Notes: generated from the letters alone by a model not told the origin. DNA of 46,144 nucleotides from Pseudomonadota bacterium (GCA_021805825.1 JAJZEC010000026.1:1-46144); one strand, 5' to 3'; positions 1 to 8,219 are shown, counted from the first letter of the stretch. A program made the numbers and translations.

Positions 1-648
1 CTCGGCCGTGTACTGCTGTTTCGGGATCGTCTTCACTTCGTCTCGTCCTTCAGGTCTCGATGCTACACATCGGCTCCTGGAAGACGAAAAACGGCAGGCA
101 GCTCACGCGGCCCTTCGCAGGCCTGCAGCAGGCTCGCCAATCGCGCGAGAATGAGCAAGATCTAGCGGCGAACGAGCAACCACATGCCGCACACCAAGCT
201 AGAGCGTTTGGAACCGGGCAGCCTACCCGCTCCCTCGGTAGGTAGGGCAACCTCGCAGTCGCGGACCAGACCCTGCGCACGCCGGAGCGGAAAGGGGGTC
301 AAGGGTTCAACCGGAAGCCGCACGCGGAGCGCAGGGCGAAGCCCGAGCACCGAACGGGTGAGGATTGCGCCCTTGATGCCCTTGCAGCGACCCGACGCTT
401 GCGGCAGGGGGCTAGAGACGCAAGCGAAGCGCGGCGCCGTCTGGCCCCTGCCGACAGAGGGCGACTCGCTCCCCTTCCCGTAGGGAAGGGGCGGGGGGGA
501 TGGGGTCTTCATCCAGCCCCCGCAGGGGGCCTGAATTTGGGGGGGTGCCGGGTGGGAGCGCCGAGGGCGCGGGCGGCGGCGTACAACGCCGCCGGAGCCG
601 GCGGGGGGCTTTGCCCCCCAAGAGGCGGCGCGGGCGCGACGCGCACGC
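1..648. other. Gene-free GC-rich left edge
   Basis: No convincing gene is visible. Open frames exist on both strands but are rich in Pro, Arg and Gly, lack ribosome binding sites and overlap each other antisense, as expected from high GC. The stretch ends in several strong short hairpins and leads into the AT-rich repeats and iterons of the replicon module to its right. Confidence 0.5.
471..619. repeat. Cluster of three short-loop GC hairpins
   Basis: Three perfect inverted repeats, each with a 3-nt loop, follow one another: 471-491 (9-bp arms, CCCCTTCCC/GGGAAGGGG), 575-593 (8-bp arms, GGCGGCGT/ACGCCGCC) and 603-619 (7-bp arms, GGGGGGC/GCCCCCC). None has a clear T-tract, so they are not classical terminators. 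They lie 130-280 bp from the iterons and could be part of the origin or REP-like intergenic elements. Confidence 0.5.
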
Positions 649-649
649 G

Positions 650-679
650 GATTAAGAGAGATTAGAAAGGATTAGCCTT
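650..679. repeat. Three 10-bp AT-rich direct repeats (possible unwinding element)
   Basis: GATTAAGAGA, GATTAGAAAG and GATTAGCCTT follow head to tail, starting at 650, 660 and 670. This is one of the few A/T-rich spots in a GC-rich stretch and lies about 70 bp from the iteron array. Iteron origins commonly carry an AT-rich region with short direct repeats where the helix opens. The repeats are visible directly; the origin role is inference. Confidence 0.45.
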
Positions 680-748
680 CACCGGCCAGAGCGCGCGCAG
701 CCATACGCGCGTTGACTTTTCTGCGCTCGAGCGTGTACTTCTCGGCCC

Positions 749-849
749 CGCTGGAACGGGCCCTTGGCCGCGCTGGAACGGCGGAGCGCACCTGCTGGAA
801 CGGCAGGGCGCACCCGCTGGAACGGTACCCGGCGCACTCGCTGGAACGG
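749..849. repeat. Five iteron-like direct repeats (candidate oriV)
   Basis: CGCTGGAACGG occurs at 749, 771, 815 and 839, and with one mismatch (TGCTGGAACGG) at 793. The spacing is 22, 22, 22 and 24 bp, about two helical turns. Spacers of repeats 2-4 share a GGCGCAC-like end, so the true unit may be about 17-19 bp. Iterons of about 17 bp with about 22-bp period are the binding sites of TrfA in RK2-type origins, and here the array touches the stop codon of a TrfA-family gene. Function as an origin is inferred. Confidence 0.7.
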
Positions 850-851
850 CA

Positions 852-1829
852 TCATGCGCTCCGCCTCGACGGTGACTTCGCAGCCCGCCTAGCCAAGTGC
901 CGCTGCTGTGAGGCCGTACCCGCCTTTGAAACCTCAACGAGATCCTCAGAGATCGTGTACCGGAACTTTTCGCCGTGAGCTTTGCTTGCTTCAGCGACGG
1001 CGGCCAGCGCCAGGCCCAGGGACTGGCGGAACCGCCGTATCTCGGCCTCGCTTCCGCAGAGCCGGCGCAAGGTCTCGACCCTGAAGCCGAATGGTTTCGC
1101 GTGAGTTGCGTAGAACCCGTGTAGCCATTCGGCAAGTTGATGGCCACGAAGCTCGCGACGAACGGCCCATTCCAACTGCGTGAACTGATCGCGGCAAAAC
1201 AGGGGACTCAACCTTGGGTCCAGCTCGATTGTCCACGACCGTGTGGACTCATCCTTGGCCGCGGATGCAATCAGACTACCGATATATGTGTGGCGCCCTT
1301 GCTGGACGGTCAGCGCCGTCGCCACGAGTCTTTCGATGCACGCTTGTAACGTCGCCCGATTCTTGCCGCTATCCGTCTTCCCCATGAGCTTCAACAAGGT
1401 GTACGAAGCCACTTTGCAATGACTTCCGATCCTCTGGTGCCTCACGGCGTGAAGAACACTCTGCCAGACGGTCAGATCGCATTGATCGAGACGCTCGCCT
1501 TTGTACCGGATGGCTACGCCATCGAGCGCGGCAATGGCTACGCCATGTAGGTAGCGCCGTCGCCCTCGCTGCACCACGCCGAAAAGGGCGCTACGCAGGA
1601 TCCCGTTTGGCACTGCACGGACTTCTTCGGGCCAATGCGGCAGCACAGCGGTAAGTGAAACTTGCGCGAAGTCGATGCCAGGGTGAGCACCAATGGTCGC
1701 CTCGGGGGCTCTTGCATTAGCGTCCGGTGGAACAGCCAGGCCCGCGTCGCGTCTAGATTTCGCCAACTCTGCACGAGCCAAAATGCGCTTCCACGAGTCC
1801 GGCTTTGCACAATTAGGGACGCTTGACAT
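852..1829 (-). CDS. TrfA-family plasmid replication initiator
   Basis: 325-aa protein resembling TrfA of broad-host-range plasmids, which binds iterons and recruits DnaA and helicase. The hallmark block lies at residues about 73-92 (VPNGILRSALFGVVQRGRRR), followed by a winged-helix-like region, as in the TrfA Pfam family. The N-terminus is shorter than RK2 TrfA (382 aa). The start at 1829 has a G-rich ribosome binding site (GGGGGG) a few bases upstream and overlaps the end of the helix-turn-helix gene by 17 bp, so translation is probably coupled. Five iteron-like repeats abut the 3' end. It shows no obvious lesion. Finding a plasmid initiator beside a chromosomal tRNA suggests an integrated plasmid or integrative element. 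Confidence 0.85.
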   Translation of the reverse strand: MSSVPNCAKPDSWKRILARAELAKSRRDAGLAVPPDANARAPEATIGAHPGIDFAQVSLTAVLPHWPEEVRAVPNGILRSALFGVVQRGRRRYLHGVAIAALDGVAIRYKGERLDQCDLTVWQSVLHAVRHQRIGSHCKVASYTLLKLMGKTDSGKNRATLQACIERLVATALTVQQGRHTYIGSLIASAAKDESTRSWTIELDPRLSPLFCRDQFTQLEWAVRRELRGHQLAEWLHGFYATHAKPFGFRVETLRRLCGSEAEIRRFRQSLGLALAAVAEASKAHGEKFRYTISEDLVEVSKAGTASQQRHLARRAAKSPSRRSA

Positions 1830-2217
1830 GGCTACCCCCCAAGAGCTCGGTTGTAGCCGACTTGCGTGGCCGTCCACGTCGAGGCGCCGTGGCAAGTGAA
1901 GATGTAGCCTTTGAGCGCGGCGTAAAAGGCGCCGCGGCGGTGCTAGTTGTATCCGCAAGTGGCTTACATGCGCTCTTGGCATCAGCAACGTCATTTGCTG
2001 TCGACAGCCCTCGCTCAATGATTCGCTCGAGATCAGTACGACGGATGTACTGCCGAGCACCGATGCGGATCGTTTCGAGGGCCCCGGACCGTATCAGTCC
2101 ATAGAGCTTGCTTCTGCCGTGCCCGAGAACGGCACAGCTATCGTTTATGGTGAACGCCTCTTGCAGGGCCGTCCGTAGACCGCCTGTTCGAGGATGAACA
2201 ATTGCCGCCATGGTCAT
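1813..2217 (-). CDS. Helix-turn-helix DNA-binding protein (AlpA/excisionase-like fold)
   Basis: 134-aa protein. Residues about 22-70 (core FTINDSCAVLGHGRSKLYGL) resemble MerR/excisionase-type helix-turn-helix domains: a helix pair followed by a short wing and an 'IRRTDLERII' segment. The C-terminal half is low-complexity and holds an AT-hook-like RRGRPRK. Its 3' end overlaps the TrfA-like start, so the two form an operon and it may regulate replication or excision. An alternative ATG lies at 2211. Neither start has a strong Shine-Dalgarno sequence. The family is reasonably clear; the target is unknown. Confidence 0.7.
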   Translation of the reverse strand: MTMAAIVHPRTGGLRTALQEAFTINDSCAVLGHGRSKLYGLIRSGALETIRIGARQYIRRTDLERIIERGLSTANDVADAKSACKPLADTTSTAAAPFTPRSKATSSLATAPRRGRPRKSATTELLGGSHVKRP

Positions 2218-2702
2218 CTACCGAGGGAGTCGTCCGGGAAGACCCCGGACGGTCCGCGATCGAAAGATGACCCTGCGCCCCGACCACCGAGCGTTGCACT
2301 CGGCCGGTTGCCTCGATGTGCGACGTCGAGGAGCACGGCGGGCCGCAGCTGGGCTAGATCACTGTTTCTTGGCGGCCGGGGTCCCTGACTCGCGATAAGG
2401 CGCCCATCGCACCGCCGTAATTCTCGGGGACTTACTGGCATTGCCCCGAGGTACGCGAACGGCGCCGGGTGCTCCCCCAGCAGTGCTAGCTATGCCCGCG
2501 TGAAAATGCTAACACGTGCGCTGGTGGCCGCAACAGTACCAACCGAGACAATTCGGGGACGGAGGCGATCCGCACGGATGCGCACACACGCGCACAGACT
2601 GGGACACTGCAGGGACATTGACGATGCAAGCGAGTCACGAATCGGCCCCGACGCATCTTCGATGAGATTTCGCAACCTATTGTTTTTGTTATGATAAATT
2701 GG
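2218..2702. other. Gene-free spacer between the replicon module and tRNA-Arg
   Basis: No supported coding region. The short open frames on both strands lack start signals and recognisable motifs. The stretch presumably holds the promoter of the leftward helix-turn-helix/trfA operon and the junction between the accessory DNA and the 3' end of tRNA-Arg at 2703. A slightly A/T-rich run at about 2660-2700 precedes the tRNA 3' end. I could not identify an integrase or the partner repeat of an attachment site in the window. Confidence 0.4.
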
Positions 2703-2776
2703 CCTGCCCGGAGGGAATCGAACCCCCGACCCACAGCTTAGAAGGCTGTTGCTCTATCCAACTGAGCTACGGGCAG
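2703..2776 (-). tRNA. tRNA-Arg (anticodon TCT)
   Basis: The minus strand folds as a tRNA. The acceptor arms are CTGCCCG/CGGGCAG, the D-arm reads GCTCAGTTGGATAGAGC, the anticodon loop CTTCTAA gives TCT, and the T-arm contains GGTTCGATTCC. CCA is not encoded in full. The 3' end faces the accessory DNA at 1-2702, the usual geometry of a tRNA used as an integration site. Confidence 0.95.
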
Positions 2777-2845
2777 CATGTGCTCGCCAGTGGCCGAAAG
2801 TGTAGCCATCCCGGGTCGCGATGCGCCCACGGCGGCGCCCTCGGA

Positions 2846-3973
2846 TCAGGAGCCCAGGGGCATCGCCAGGCCGGCAGCCGCTCGCGCCAGTGCTTCCCGG
2901 TGCTGATCCGAGGCAGCTTCGGCGGTGAAGCGGATGATGCCATCGGCATCGAGCCGACGGCTCAGCGCGCCGGTCGCCCACAGACGGTGGGCGTGGGCAA
3001 TCGCCTCGCCCAGCGCAAAGCCCAACTGGTGGACATCGAGTTCGCGCCGGAACAATAACGGAATCATGTCTGCCGCGCTCAGTGCCCGCTGCGCGCAGGC
3101 CTGCAGCAGCAGCAGCAGGCGTTCGGCGTGGTGGGCGCGCAACTGACGCACCCGCGAATGCACCCCGCGAAAGGGCAGGCCATGCGAGGGCAGCACCTGG
3201 GTCTGCGCGTCCAGGGCGTCGAAACGATCGAGCGACCGCAGGTAACGCCCGAGGGCATCGGACTCCGGCTCCATCGGATACACCGAGACGTTGGTGGAAA
3301 TGCGGGGCAGCAGCAGATCGCCTGCAATCAGCAGCCGCTGCTGCGAACACCACAGCGCGGCATGCTCGGGGCTGTGCCCTCCCCCCTCGATGACCTGCCA
3401 TTCGGCAGCGCCGATGCGCAGGCGCTGCCCGGCTTCCAGCCGCTGGAAGGTCAGCGGCAGCGAAGGCACCAGCTGCATGTACAGGTTGCCCCGTGCGCGC
3501 AATGCCTGCAGGTGCGCGGGCTGCGCGCCGTGCACGCGAAAATGCTCCACCAGCCCGGCGGTGTCGGTGGGCGGCAGACCGGCACCGATGATGCGTGCGC
3601 TCAAGTATTCGCCCTGGGTCATCAGCAGCGGCGCGTTCCAGCGCCGGCACAGCCAGTCGGCGAGTCCGACGTGGTCGGGATGCAGGTGCGTGCAGACCAC
3701 CCGGCGCACTGGCCTGCCCTGCAGGTGCTGCTCGAACACCTGCTCCCAGGCCTGTCGGGTGGTGTCGTTGCACAGACCGCAGTCGACGATCGTCCAGCCC
3801 TCGCCATCCTCGAGCAGCCACAGGTTGATGTGGTCGAGCGCCATCGGCATCGGCATGCGCAGCCAGTACACCCCGGGAGCGACGGCGTGCACGCCGCCCG
3901 GCGCCGGGGGAACGGTTCCGGCAAAGTAATCCGGCTGAAAGGACGCTTCGTCCATGGAAGGGGCTGACTGCAT
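2846..3973 (-). CDS. MBL-fold metallo-hydrolase
   Basis: 375-aa metallo-beta-lactamase superfamily hydrolase. The zinc-binding signature THLHPDHVG sits in the N-terminal half, followed by an EGGGHSPEHAALW histidine, an IAGDLLLP aspartate and an LPSHGLPF histidine, the usual order of metal ligands. A helical C-terminal domain of about 100 residues resembles the winged-helix tail of glyoxalase II-like or lactonase-like enzymes of this superfamily. The substrate cannot be read from sequence. ATG at 3973 is the best start, though no strong ribosome binding site precedes it; ATG at 3955 is an alternative. The DUF4404 gene lies 34 bp upstream on the same strand. Confidence 0.85.
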   Translation of the reverse strand: MQSAPSMDEASFQPDYFAGTVPPAPGGVHAVAPGVYWLRMPMPMALDHINLWLLEDGEGWTIVDCGLCNDTTRQAWEQVFEQHLQGRPVRRVVCTHLHPDHVGLADWLCRRWNAPLLMTQGEYLSARIIGAGLPPTDTAGLVEHFRVHGAQPAHLQALRARGNLYMQLVPSLPLTFQRLEAGQRLRIGAAEWQVIEGGGHSPEHAALWCSQQRLLIAGDLLLPRISTNVSVYPMEPESDALGRYLRSLDRFDALDAQTQVLPSHGLPFRGVHSRVRQLRAHHAERLLLLLQACAQRALSAADMIPLLFRRELDVHQLGFALGEAIAHAHRLWATGALSRRLDADGIIRFTAEAASDQHREALARAAAGLAMPLGS

Positions 3974-4007
3974 GAGCAACCTGGAAGGAGGAGCCGGCGT
4001 ATACAGC

Positions 4008-4265
4008 TCAGGCGCCGATGCCTTCGAGCAACACCCCGAGCTCGCGCAGCACCGCGGCCGCGGTCGGGTGTTGTTGCGCGAAGCGCAATGAAAGATCGCG
4101 CACGCGCTGCGCCAGCCCCTGGGCCTCGGCGCTGGCCCCCAGCGCGCGGCGGATGTCGGCATCGAGTGCGGCGAGGTCGGCGCGCAGCGCAGGATCCGGC
4201 GGCGCCCCCGATTCCAGCGCTTCGCACAGGCGTTCCAGGCTTTGCTTGACGGAAGAGGAGTCCAC
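4008..4265 (-). CDS. DUF4404 family small protein
   Basis: 85-aa acidic, helical protein matching the DUF4404 family in length and pattern: a 'LERLCEALES' N-terminal helix, 'LRADLAALDADIRRAL' in the middle, and the family-like end FAQQHPTAAAVLREL followed by a short tail. It starts with GTG at 4265, preceded by GAGG eight bases upstream. No signal peptide or membrane segment. The function of the family is unknown. It is co-oriented with the MBL-fold gene 34 bp downstream and probably co-transcribed. Confidence 0.8.
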   Translation of the reverse strand: MDSSSVKQSLERLCEALESGAPPDPALRADLAALDADIRRALGASAEAQGLAQRVRDLSLRFAQQHPTAAAVLRELGVLLEGIGA

Positions 4266-4499
4266 GGCGTACCTCGCAGTTTGCGCATTGCGTGCGAAAA
4301 GATCAGTGTAAGCCCTGAGCCGGGGCCCGCGCCGCGGTGCCGGGCGCAGTGCGCACCGCGCTGCTTGCGCCGCCTCGGCTGGTAGCATGTCCGAGCCCAG
4401 GCGCCTCGCGCACTGCCGCGCCCCACCAGCCTCCGCTACAGCCCACGGCCGCGATACGACGCGCGCCCCATGCCCCCGATGTCTCCTGCCCTGCCCCCG

Positions 4500-4856
4500 A
4501 TGCGCGTGATGCTGCGCGCCAAACTGCACCGCGCCACCCTGACCGGCGCCGACCTGCACTACGAAGGTTCCTGCGGAATCGACCAGCAGTTGCTCGACGC
4601 CTGCGACATCCTCGCAGGCGAGCAGATCGACATCTACAACGTCAGCAACGGCGCGCGACTGAGCACCTACGCCATCGCGGAGCCGCCCGGCAGCGGGCGC
4701 ATCACCCTGAACGGCTCGGCGGCCCGCCACGCGGCCGTCGGTGACCTGCTGATCATCTGCACCTACGCGCCGATGGACGACCCCACGGCGCGCTCGTTCC
4801 GGCCACGTATCGCGCTGCTCGGCGATGGCAACCGCATCGCGTCGATGAAGAGCTGA
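4500..4856 (+). CDS. panD: Aspartate 1-decarboxylase proenzyme
   Basis: 118-aa pyruvoyl-dependent enzyme converting L-aspartate to beta-alanine for pantothenate and CoA synthesis. The family N-terminus MLRAKLHRATLT and the self-cleavage motif YEGSCGID are present; cleavage between Gly23 and Ser24 would create the pyruvoyl group. YNVSNGARLSTYAI and LNGSAARHAAVGD are further conserved blocks. I chose ATG 4500 because it aligns with the usual PanD start; the open frame extends upstream without support. Length is slightly below E. coli PanD (126 aa). It stands alone, with no other pantothenate gene nearby. Confidence 0.95.
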   Translation: MRVMLRAKLHRATLTGADLHYEGSCGIDQQLLDACDILAGEQIDIYNVSNGARLSTYAIAEPPGSGRITLNGSAARHAAVGDLLIICTYAPMDDPTARSFRPRIALLGDGNRIASMKS

Positions 4857-4909
4857 GCGTGCCCGGGCGGCCGGGCTGCGCGCCGCCCGCCTCCCGTGGG
4901 GATCGTCGA

Positions 4910-5491
4910 TCAGCGCCCGTAGGCCACCTGCAGGCGCGCGGTGCCGATGGCAAGCGCGGAAGCTCGGGCCGCCAGCTGCGCCGGCCCGGCGCCGGGAGGA
5001 AGAACCAGTCGGCGAACGGCCAGCGCCCACACCGTCAGCTGGTAGCGGTGCGGGCCGCTTCCCGGTGGCGGACAGGGGCCTCCGTAGCCCATGGTGCCGA
5101 AACTGTTGCGCAACTGGCGTGCACCGGGCGGAAGGCCGCTGCCGTCGGCGGCACCGGCGCCCGCAGCGAGACCCTGCGCGACGGCCGGGATATCCAGCAC
5201 CGCCCAGTGCCACCAGCCGGCACCGGAGCGCGCGTCGCGATCGAACCAGGCCAGCGCCAGGCTGCGGGTACGCGGGGGCAGCCCGCTCCATTCGATGCGC
5301 GGCGATACGTTGCGACCTCCGCAGCCGGCGCCGTCGTAGCGCTGTGCCGGCGCAACCCCGTGGCGAAAAGTCGGACTCCATACGACAAAGGGCCTCTGCG
5401 CCCGCGCTGCAGGCATGCCTGCCGGCAGGCATGCCAGGAGCATGCCCAGCGCCAGGCCGTGCAGCCACGGCCTTCGTTGCATTCGTGCCAT
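4910..5491 (-). CDS. Secreted YbhB/YbcL-type PEBP-family protein
   Basis: 193-aa phosphatidylethanolamine-binding-protein family member of the bacterial YbhB/YbcL type. A signal peptide (hydrophobic residues about 10-25, ending PAARA before Gln) predicts export. The ligand-pocket motifs NVSPRIEWSGLP, WWHWAVLDIP, GYGGPCPPPGSGPHRY and YQLTVWAL are in the correct order. ATG 5491 follows a GGGGGG ribosome binding site. The family's biochemical role in bacteria is poorly defined. It is transcribed toward panD, tail to tail. Confidence 0.9.
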   Translation of the reverse strand: MARMQRRPWLHGLALGMLLACLPAGMPAARAQRPFVVWSPTFRHGVAPAQRYDGAGCGGRNVSPRIEWSGLPPRTRSLALAWFDRDARSGAGWWHWAVLDIPAVAQGLAAGAGAADGSGLPPGARQLRNSFGTMGYGGPCPPPGSGPHRYQLTVWALAVRRLVLPPGAGPAQLAARASALAIGTARLQVAYGR

Positions 5492-5679
5492 ACACCCCCC
5501 GGTTTGAGTGCCGGCAGCGGCCTGCTTTGCCGACGCCGGCGTCGGCCTGTCCACTATGCTAGTGCCGTGACCCCGCGAACCGGCGGGATCGGTCGCCCGC
5601 CGCGCCGACCATGCCGCGGCATGGCGGTCGTGCCCGCTTCCCGCGCCCCCGGGCGCACCTCCCGGAGAAACCAGCAGCC

Positions 5680-6840
5680 ATGGCCGTCCTGGGGGCCGCG
5701 TCGGCGGCCGCCGCCTTGCTTCATGAGCACCGCCTGCGCATGGTGCTGCGCGCCGACGGCCGCGGCCTCACCGCGGTGGAGTCCTTGCCGCGCCGGGCCT
5801 CGCAGGCGCATCGGGTGCTCGTCGGGCGCACCACCCAGCAGGCGCTGGCGCTGCTGCCCTCGCTGTTCCCGCTGAGCGCGATGGCCCACCGCAGCGCCTG
5901 CGCGGCGGCACTGGCCACGCTGCAACGCCGCGCCTGCGCCGCGGGTGATGAAGCCATGACGCGCGCCCTGCTGCTCGAACGCTTGCGCGAGCACCTGCTT
6001 CCCCTGCATCGCGAATGGCCGCTGTGCATGGCCGTGGCGCCATCGCAGCAGATCCTGCAGGCGATCGACCAGGGCACCCGAGGGACGAACATCGCGCGCG
6101 CCGAGCCAGGACGACATGACACGCTGCGCGAACTGGTGGAGACCAACAGCCTGGGCATGCCGGCCGGGCGATTCCTGCAGATCGACAGTGCCGCCGCGCT
6201 GCACGACTGGGCGCGGGATCACCAGCACCTGGCCCCGGCGCGCTTCTTCCACTGGCTGTGGGCACAGCCGCTGGCACTCAGGCGCGTGGAGCTGCCGCCG
6301 GCGCTGCCGCGCATCGAGGCTGGGCAACTCGCGCCCAGGCTGCTCGGCGATGCGGGCGAAGCCTTCGAGGCAGCGCCGCAATGGGAGAGCCTTTGCCGCG
6401 AAACCGGGCCTTGGGCGCAGCAATGGCCACACCCGCTGCTGCGCGACCTCGCGCGCCCTGGCGGGGAGGCCGCTGCGCTGTTGCTCGGGCGTTTTGCCGC
6501 GTGGCTGCTCGAACTCGCGCAGGCCTTCCTCGACTGGGTGGAAGCCTCCGATGCGCCGGATGCGGTGCAGGCGGCCGACGGCTGCGCGCTGGTGCGCACC
6601 GCACGCGGCACCCTCGCCCATGCCGTCGCCGTCGACACCGGCGGGCGCATCACGCGTTGCGCGATCCTGGCGCCGGCCCAGTGGAATTTCCATCCGCTGG
6701 GCACGGCCTCGCAGATGCTGGGCGCCATCGCCTGGACGACGCCGCGCCAGGTCGCGCAGACCGCCAGCCTGGTGGCTTGCGCGATCGACCCCTTCGTGCG
6801 CTGCGATTTCGCGCTGCCGGAAGTGGCGGCCGCGCGCTGA
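5680..6840 (+). CDS. HupK/HoxV-like protein related to NiFe-hydrogenase large subunit
   Basis: 386-aa protein resembling the HupK/HoxV accessory proteins, which look like NiFe-hydrogenase large subunits lacking metal cysteines. The C-terminal block ILAPAQWNFHPLG followed by IDPFVRCDF corresponds to the hydrogenase 'P.tWN..P' and DPCxxC regions, with the first cysteine replaced by Phe. The N-terminal LFPLSAMAHRSACAAAL matches the RxCGxC region, also without the cysteines. HupK/HoxV acts in assembly of the Fe(CN)2CO cofactor. ATG 5680 has GGAG upstream. No hydrogenase structural or hyp genes are visible nearby, so this copy is an orphan in the window. Distant homology; moderate certainty. Confidence 0.6.
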   Translation: MAVLGAASAAAALLHEHRLRMVLRADGRGLTAVESLPRRASQAHRVLVGRTTQQALALLPSLFPLSAMAHRSACAAALATLQRRACAAGDEAMTRALLLERLREHLLPLHREWPLCMAVAPSQQILQAIDQGTRGTNIARAEPGRHDTLRELVETNSLGMPAGRFLQIDSAAALHDWARDHQHLAPARFFHWLWAQPLALRRVELPPALPRIEAGQLAPRLLGDAGEAFEAAPQWESLCRETGPWAQQWPHPLLRDLARPGGEAAALLLGRFAAWLLELAQAFLDWVEASDAPDAVQAADGCALVRTARGTLAHAVAVDTGGRITRCAILAPAQWNFHPLGTASQMLGAIAWTTPRQVAQTASLVACAIDPFVRCDFALPEVAAAR

Positions 6841-6849
6841 GCCTCCGGC

Positions 6850-7992
6850 TCAGATCAACTCGTCGATCCCGACCCGGTTGCGTCCGGCCTGCTTGGCCTG
6901 GTACATCGCACGATCGGCACGCGACAGCAGGGTCGACAAGGGCTCCGCAGCCGACCAAGCGGCCAGCCCGATCGAGGCGCTGACGGCGCACGGTTCGGGC
7001 AGGTGCTCGAAAGCGGTCGACTCCAGGGTCTCGCGCAGCCTGGAGGCGCAGGCCAGGGCATCGCCCAGCGACGTGTCGGGCAGCACGAGCAGGAATTCCT
7101 CGCCGCCCCAGCGCCCGACCTCGCCGCCGGCACGCAGCGAGCCGCCGATAAGTTGCCCGACCTGGCGCAGGATGGCGTCGCCGGTGGGGTGGCCGAAGCG
7201 GTCGTTGATCGACTTGAAATGATCGATGTCTGCGAGCAGGATGGCCAACGGGGCTCCCGAGCGCAGCGCGCGCTGGATCTCGCGCTGGAGAAGGGCCTCG
7301 ATCTGGCGCCGGTTCCACAGCCCGGTCAGCGCATCGCGGGTGGCCATGTGCTCCAGCTTGCTCGCCGTCTCCTTCAGGCGCTGGCGCAGGCGTGCGATGT
7401 AGCTCGCGGCGCTGGCGAACCACAGGGTGGACACCAGGACCAGCAGTGCCGTGAGCATCTCGGTGCTCGGCGGAACCATGCCTGCATACCAGCGCAGGCG
7501 CAGCGCCAGAGCCGCGGCGTAGCTGAGCAGGATGCAGACTCCGACCTGGAACAGCCCGCGTCGGTCGAGGCGCAGCATCGCGAACACGAACAGCACGCTG
7601 TAGAACGGAACCGCCAGCAGATTCATCTGCGCCCCCGACAGCAGCATCAGGCTGATGATGCCGACGCCGGTGAGCACCTGTGCCAAGGTCAGCGACGGCT
7701 CCCGGAAACGCAGGTTGGCGCGGCTGAGGAACAGCGCCAGGAAGATCAGGTTGGGCAGCAGGATGGTGGCAGCAAGAACGAGCAGATGCGGCCAGCTCAG
7801 CAGGCCCAGCGCGGCGCAGGCCACCAGCACGCACAGACCGATGCCGTAGGTCGCGCTGGCCGCGGCAAAGCGCAGCAGCCGCAGACGCTGCTGTTGCTCC
7901 ACGGTGCGCGAGCGCGTCCACGATTCCCCATCGGGGGTACCGAGGGTCATGCTGGACGGCGAGACGCTGGCGTTTTGCAGGCTGTGTCGCAT
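6850..7992 (-). CDS. Membrane-bound diguanylate cyclase (GGDEF)
   Basis: 380-aa protein predicted to make cyclic di-GMP. Residues about 40-200 form roughly six hydrophobic segments (membrane sensor region of unknown ligand), then a short coiled linker and a GGDEF domain from about 215. The active-site motif is GGEEF at 296-300, and the 'TRDALTGLWNRR' and 'DIDHFKSINDRFGH' blocks are intact. The product-inhibition site RxxD is degenerate (R287-A-G-G), so feedback inhibition may be lost. It converges with the HupK-like gene, with only 9 bp between them. Confidence 0.92.
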   Translation of the reverse strand: MRHSLQNASVSPSSMTLGTPDGESWTRSRTVEQQQRLRLLRFAAASATYGIGLCVLVACAALGLLSWPHLLVLAATILLPNLIFLALFLSRANLRFREPSLTLAQVLTGVGIISLMLLSGAQMNLLAVPFYSVLFVFAMLRLDRRGLFQVGVCILLSYAAALALRLRWYAGMVPPSTEMLTALLVLVSTLWFASAASYIARLRQRLKETASKLEHMATRDALTGLWNRRQIEALLQREIQRALRSGAPLAILLADIDHFKSINDRFGHPTGDAILRQVGQLIGGSLRAGGEVGRWGGEEFLLVLPDTSLGDALACASRLRETLESTAFEHLPEPCAVSASIGLAAWSAAEPLSTLLSRADRAMYQAKQAGRNRVGIDELI

Positions 7993-8219
7993 GGTCGGAT
8001 CTGCGCCCCGGAAAGTCCTGGACAGAAAAGCTGCTCAGGGATCCTGACGCTGTTCATACGATGGTACGTTGTGCGAACTTCAGCCTTTGCGCAGGATTTT
8101 TGCTGGCAGCGACAGTTCTTGATCCAGTAAAGGAAAGTTACCAGATGGCGTTGACATGACGCGCCGTCCACGCCCGCGCCCTGCGCGCAACGGGACGGAG
8201 CTCCGTGCGCGGGAAGTGC

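Noticed and set aside
162-512. Minus-strand frame of 116 codons at the left edge
   Set aside because: Its composition reflects GC-rich hairpin DNA; no start signal or protein motif.
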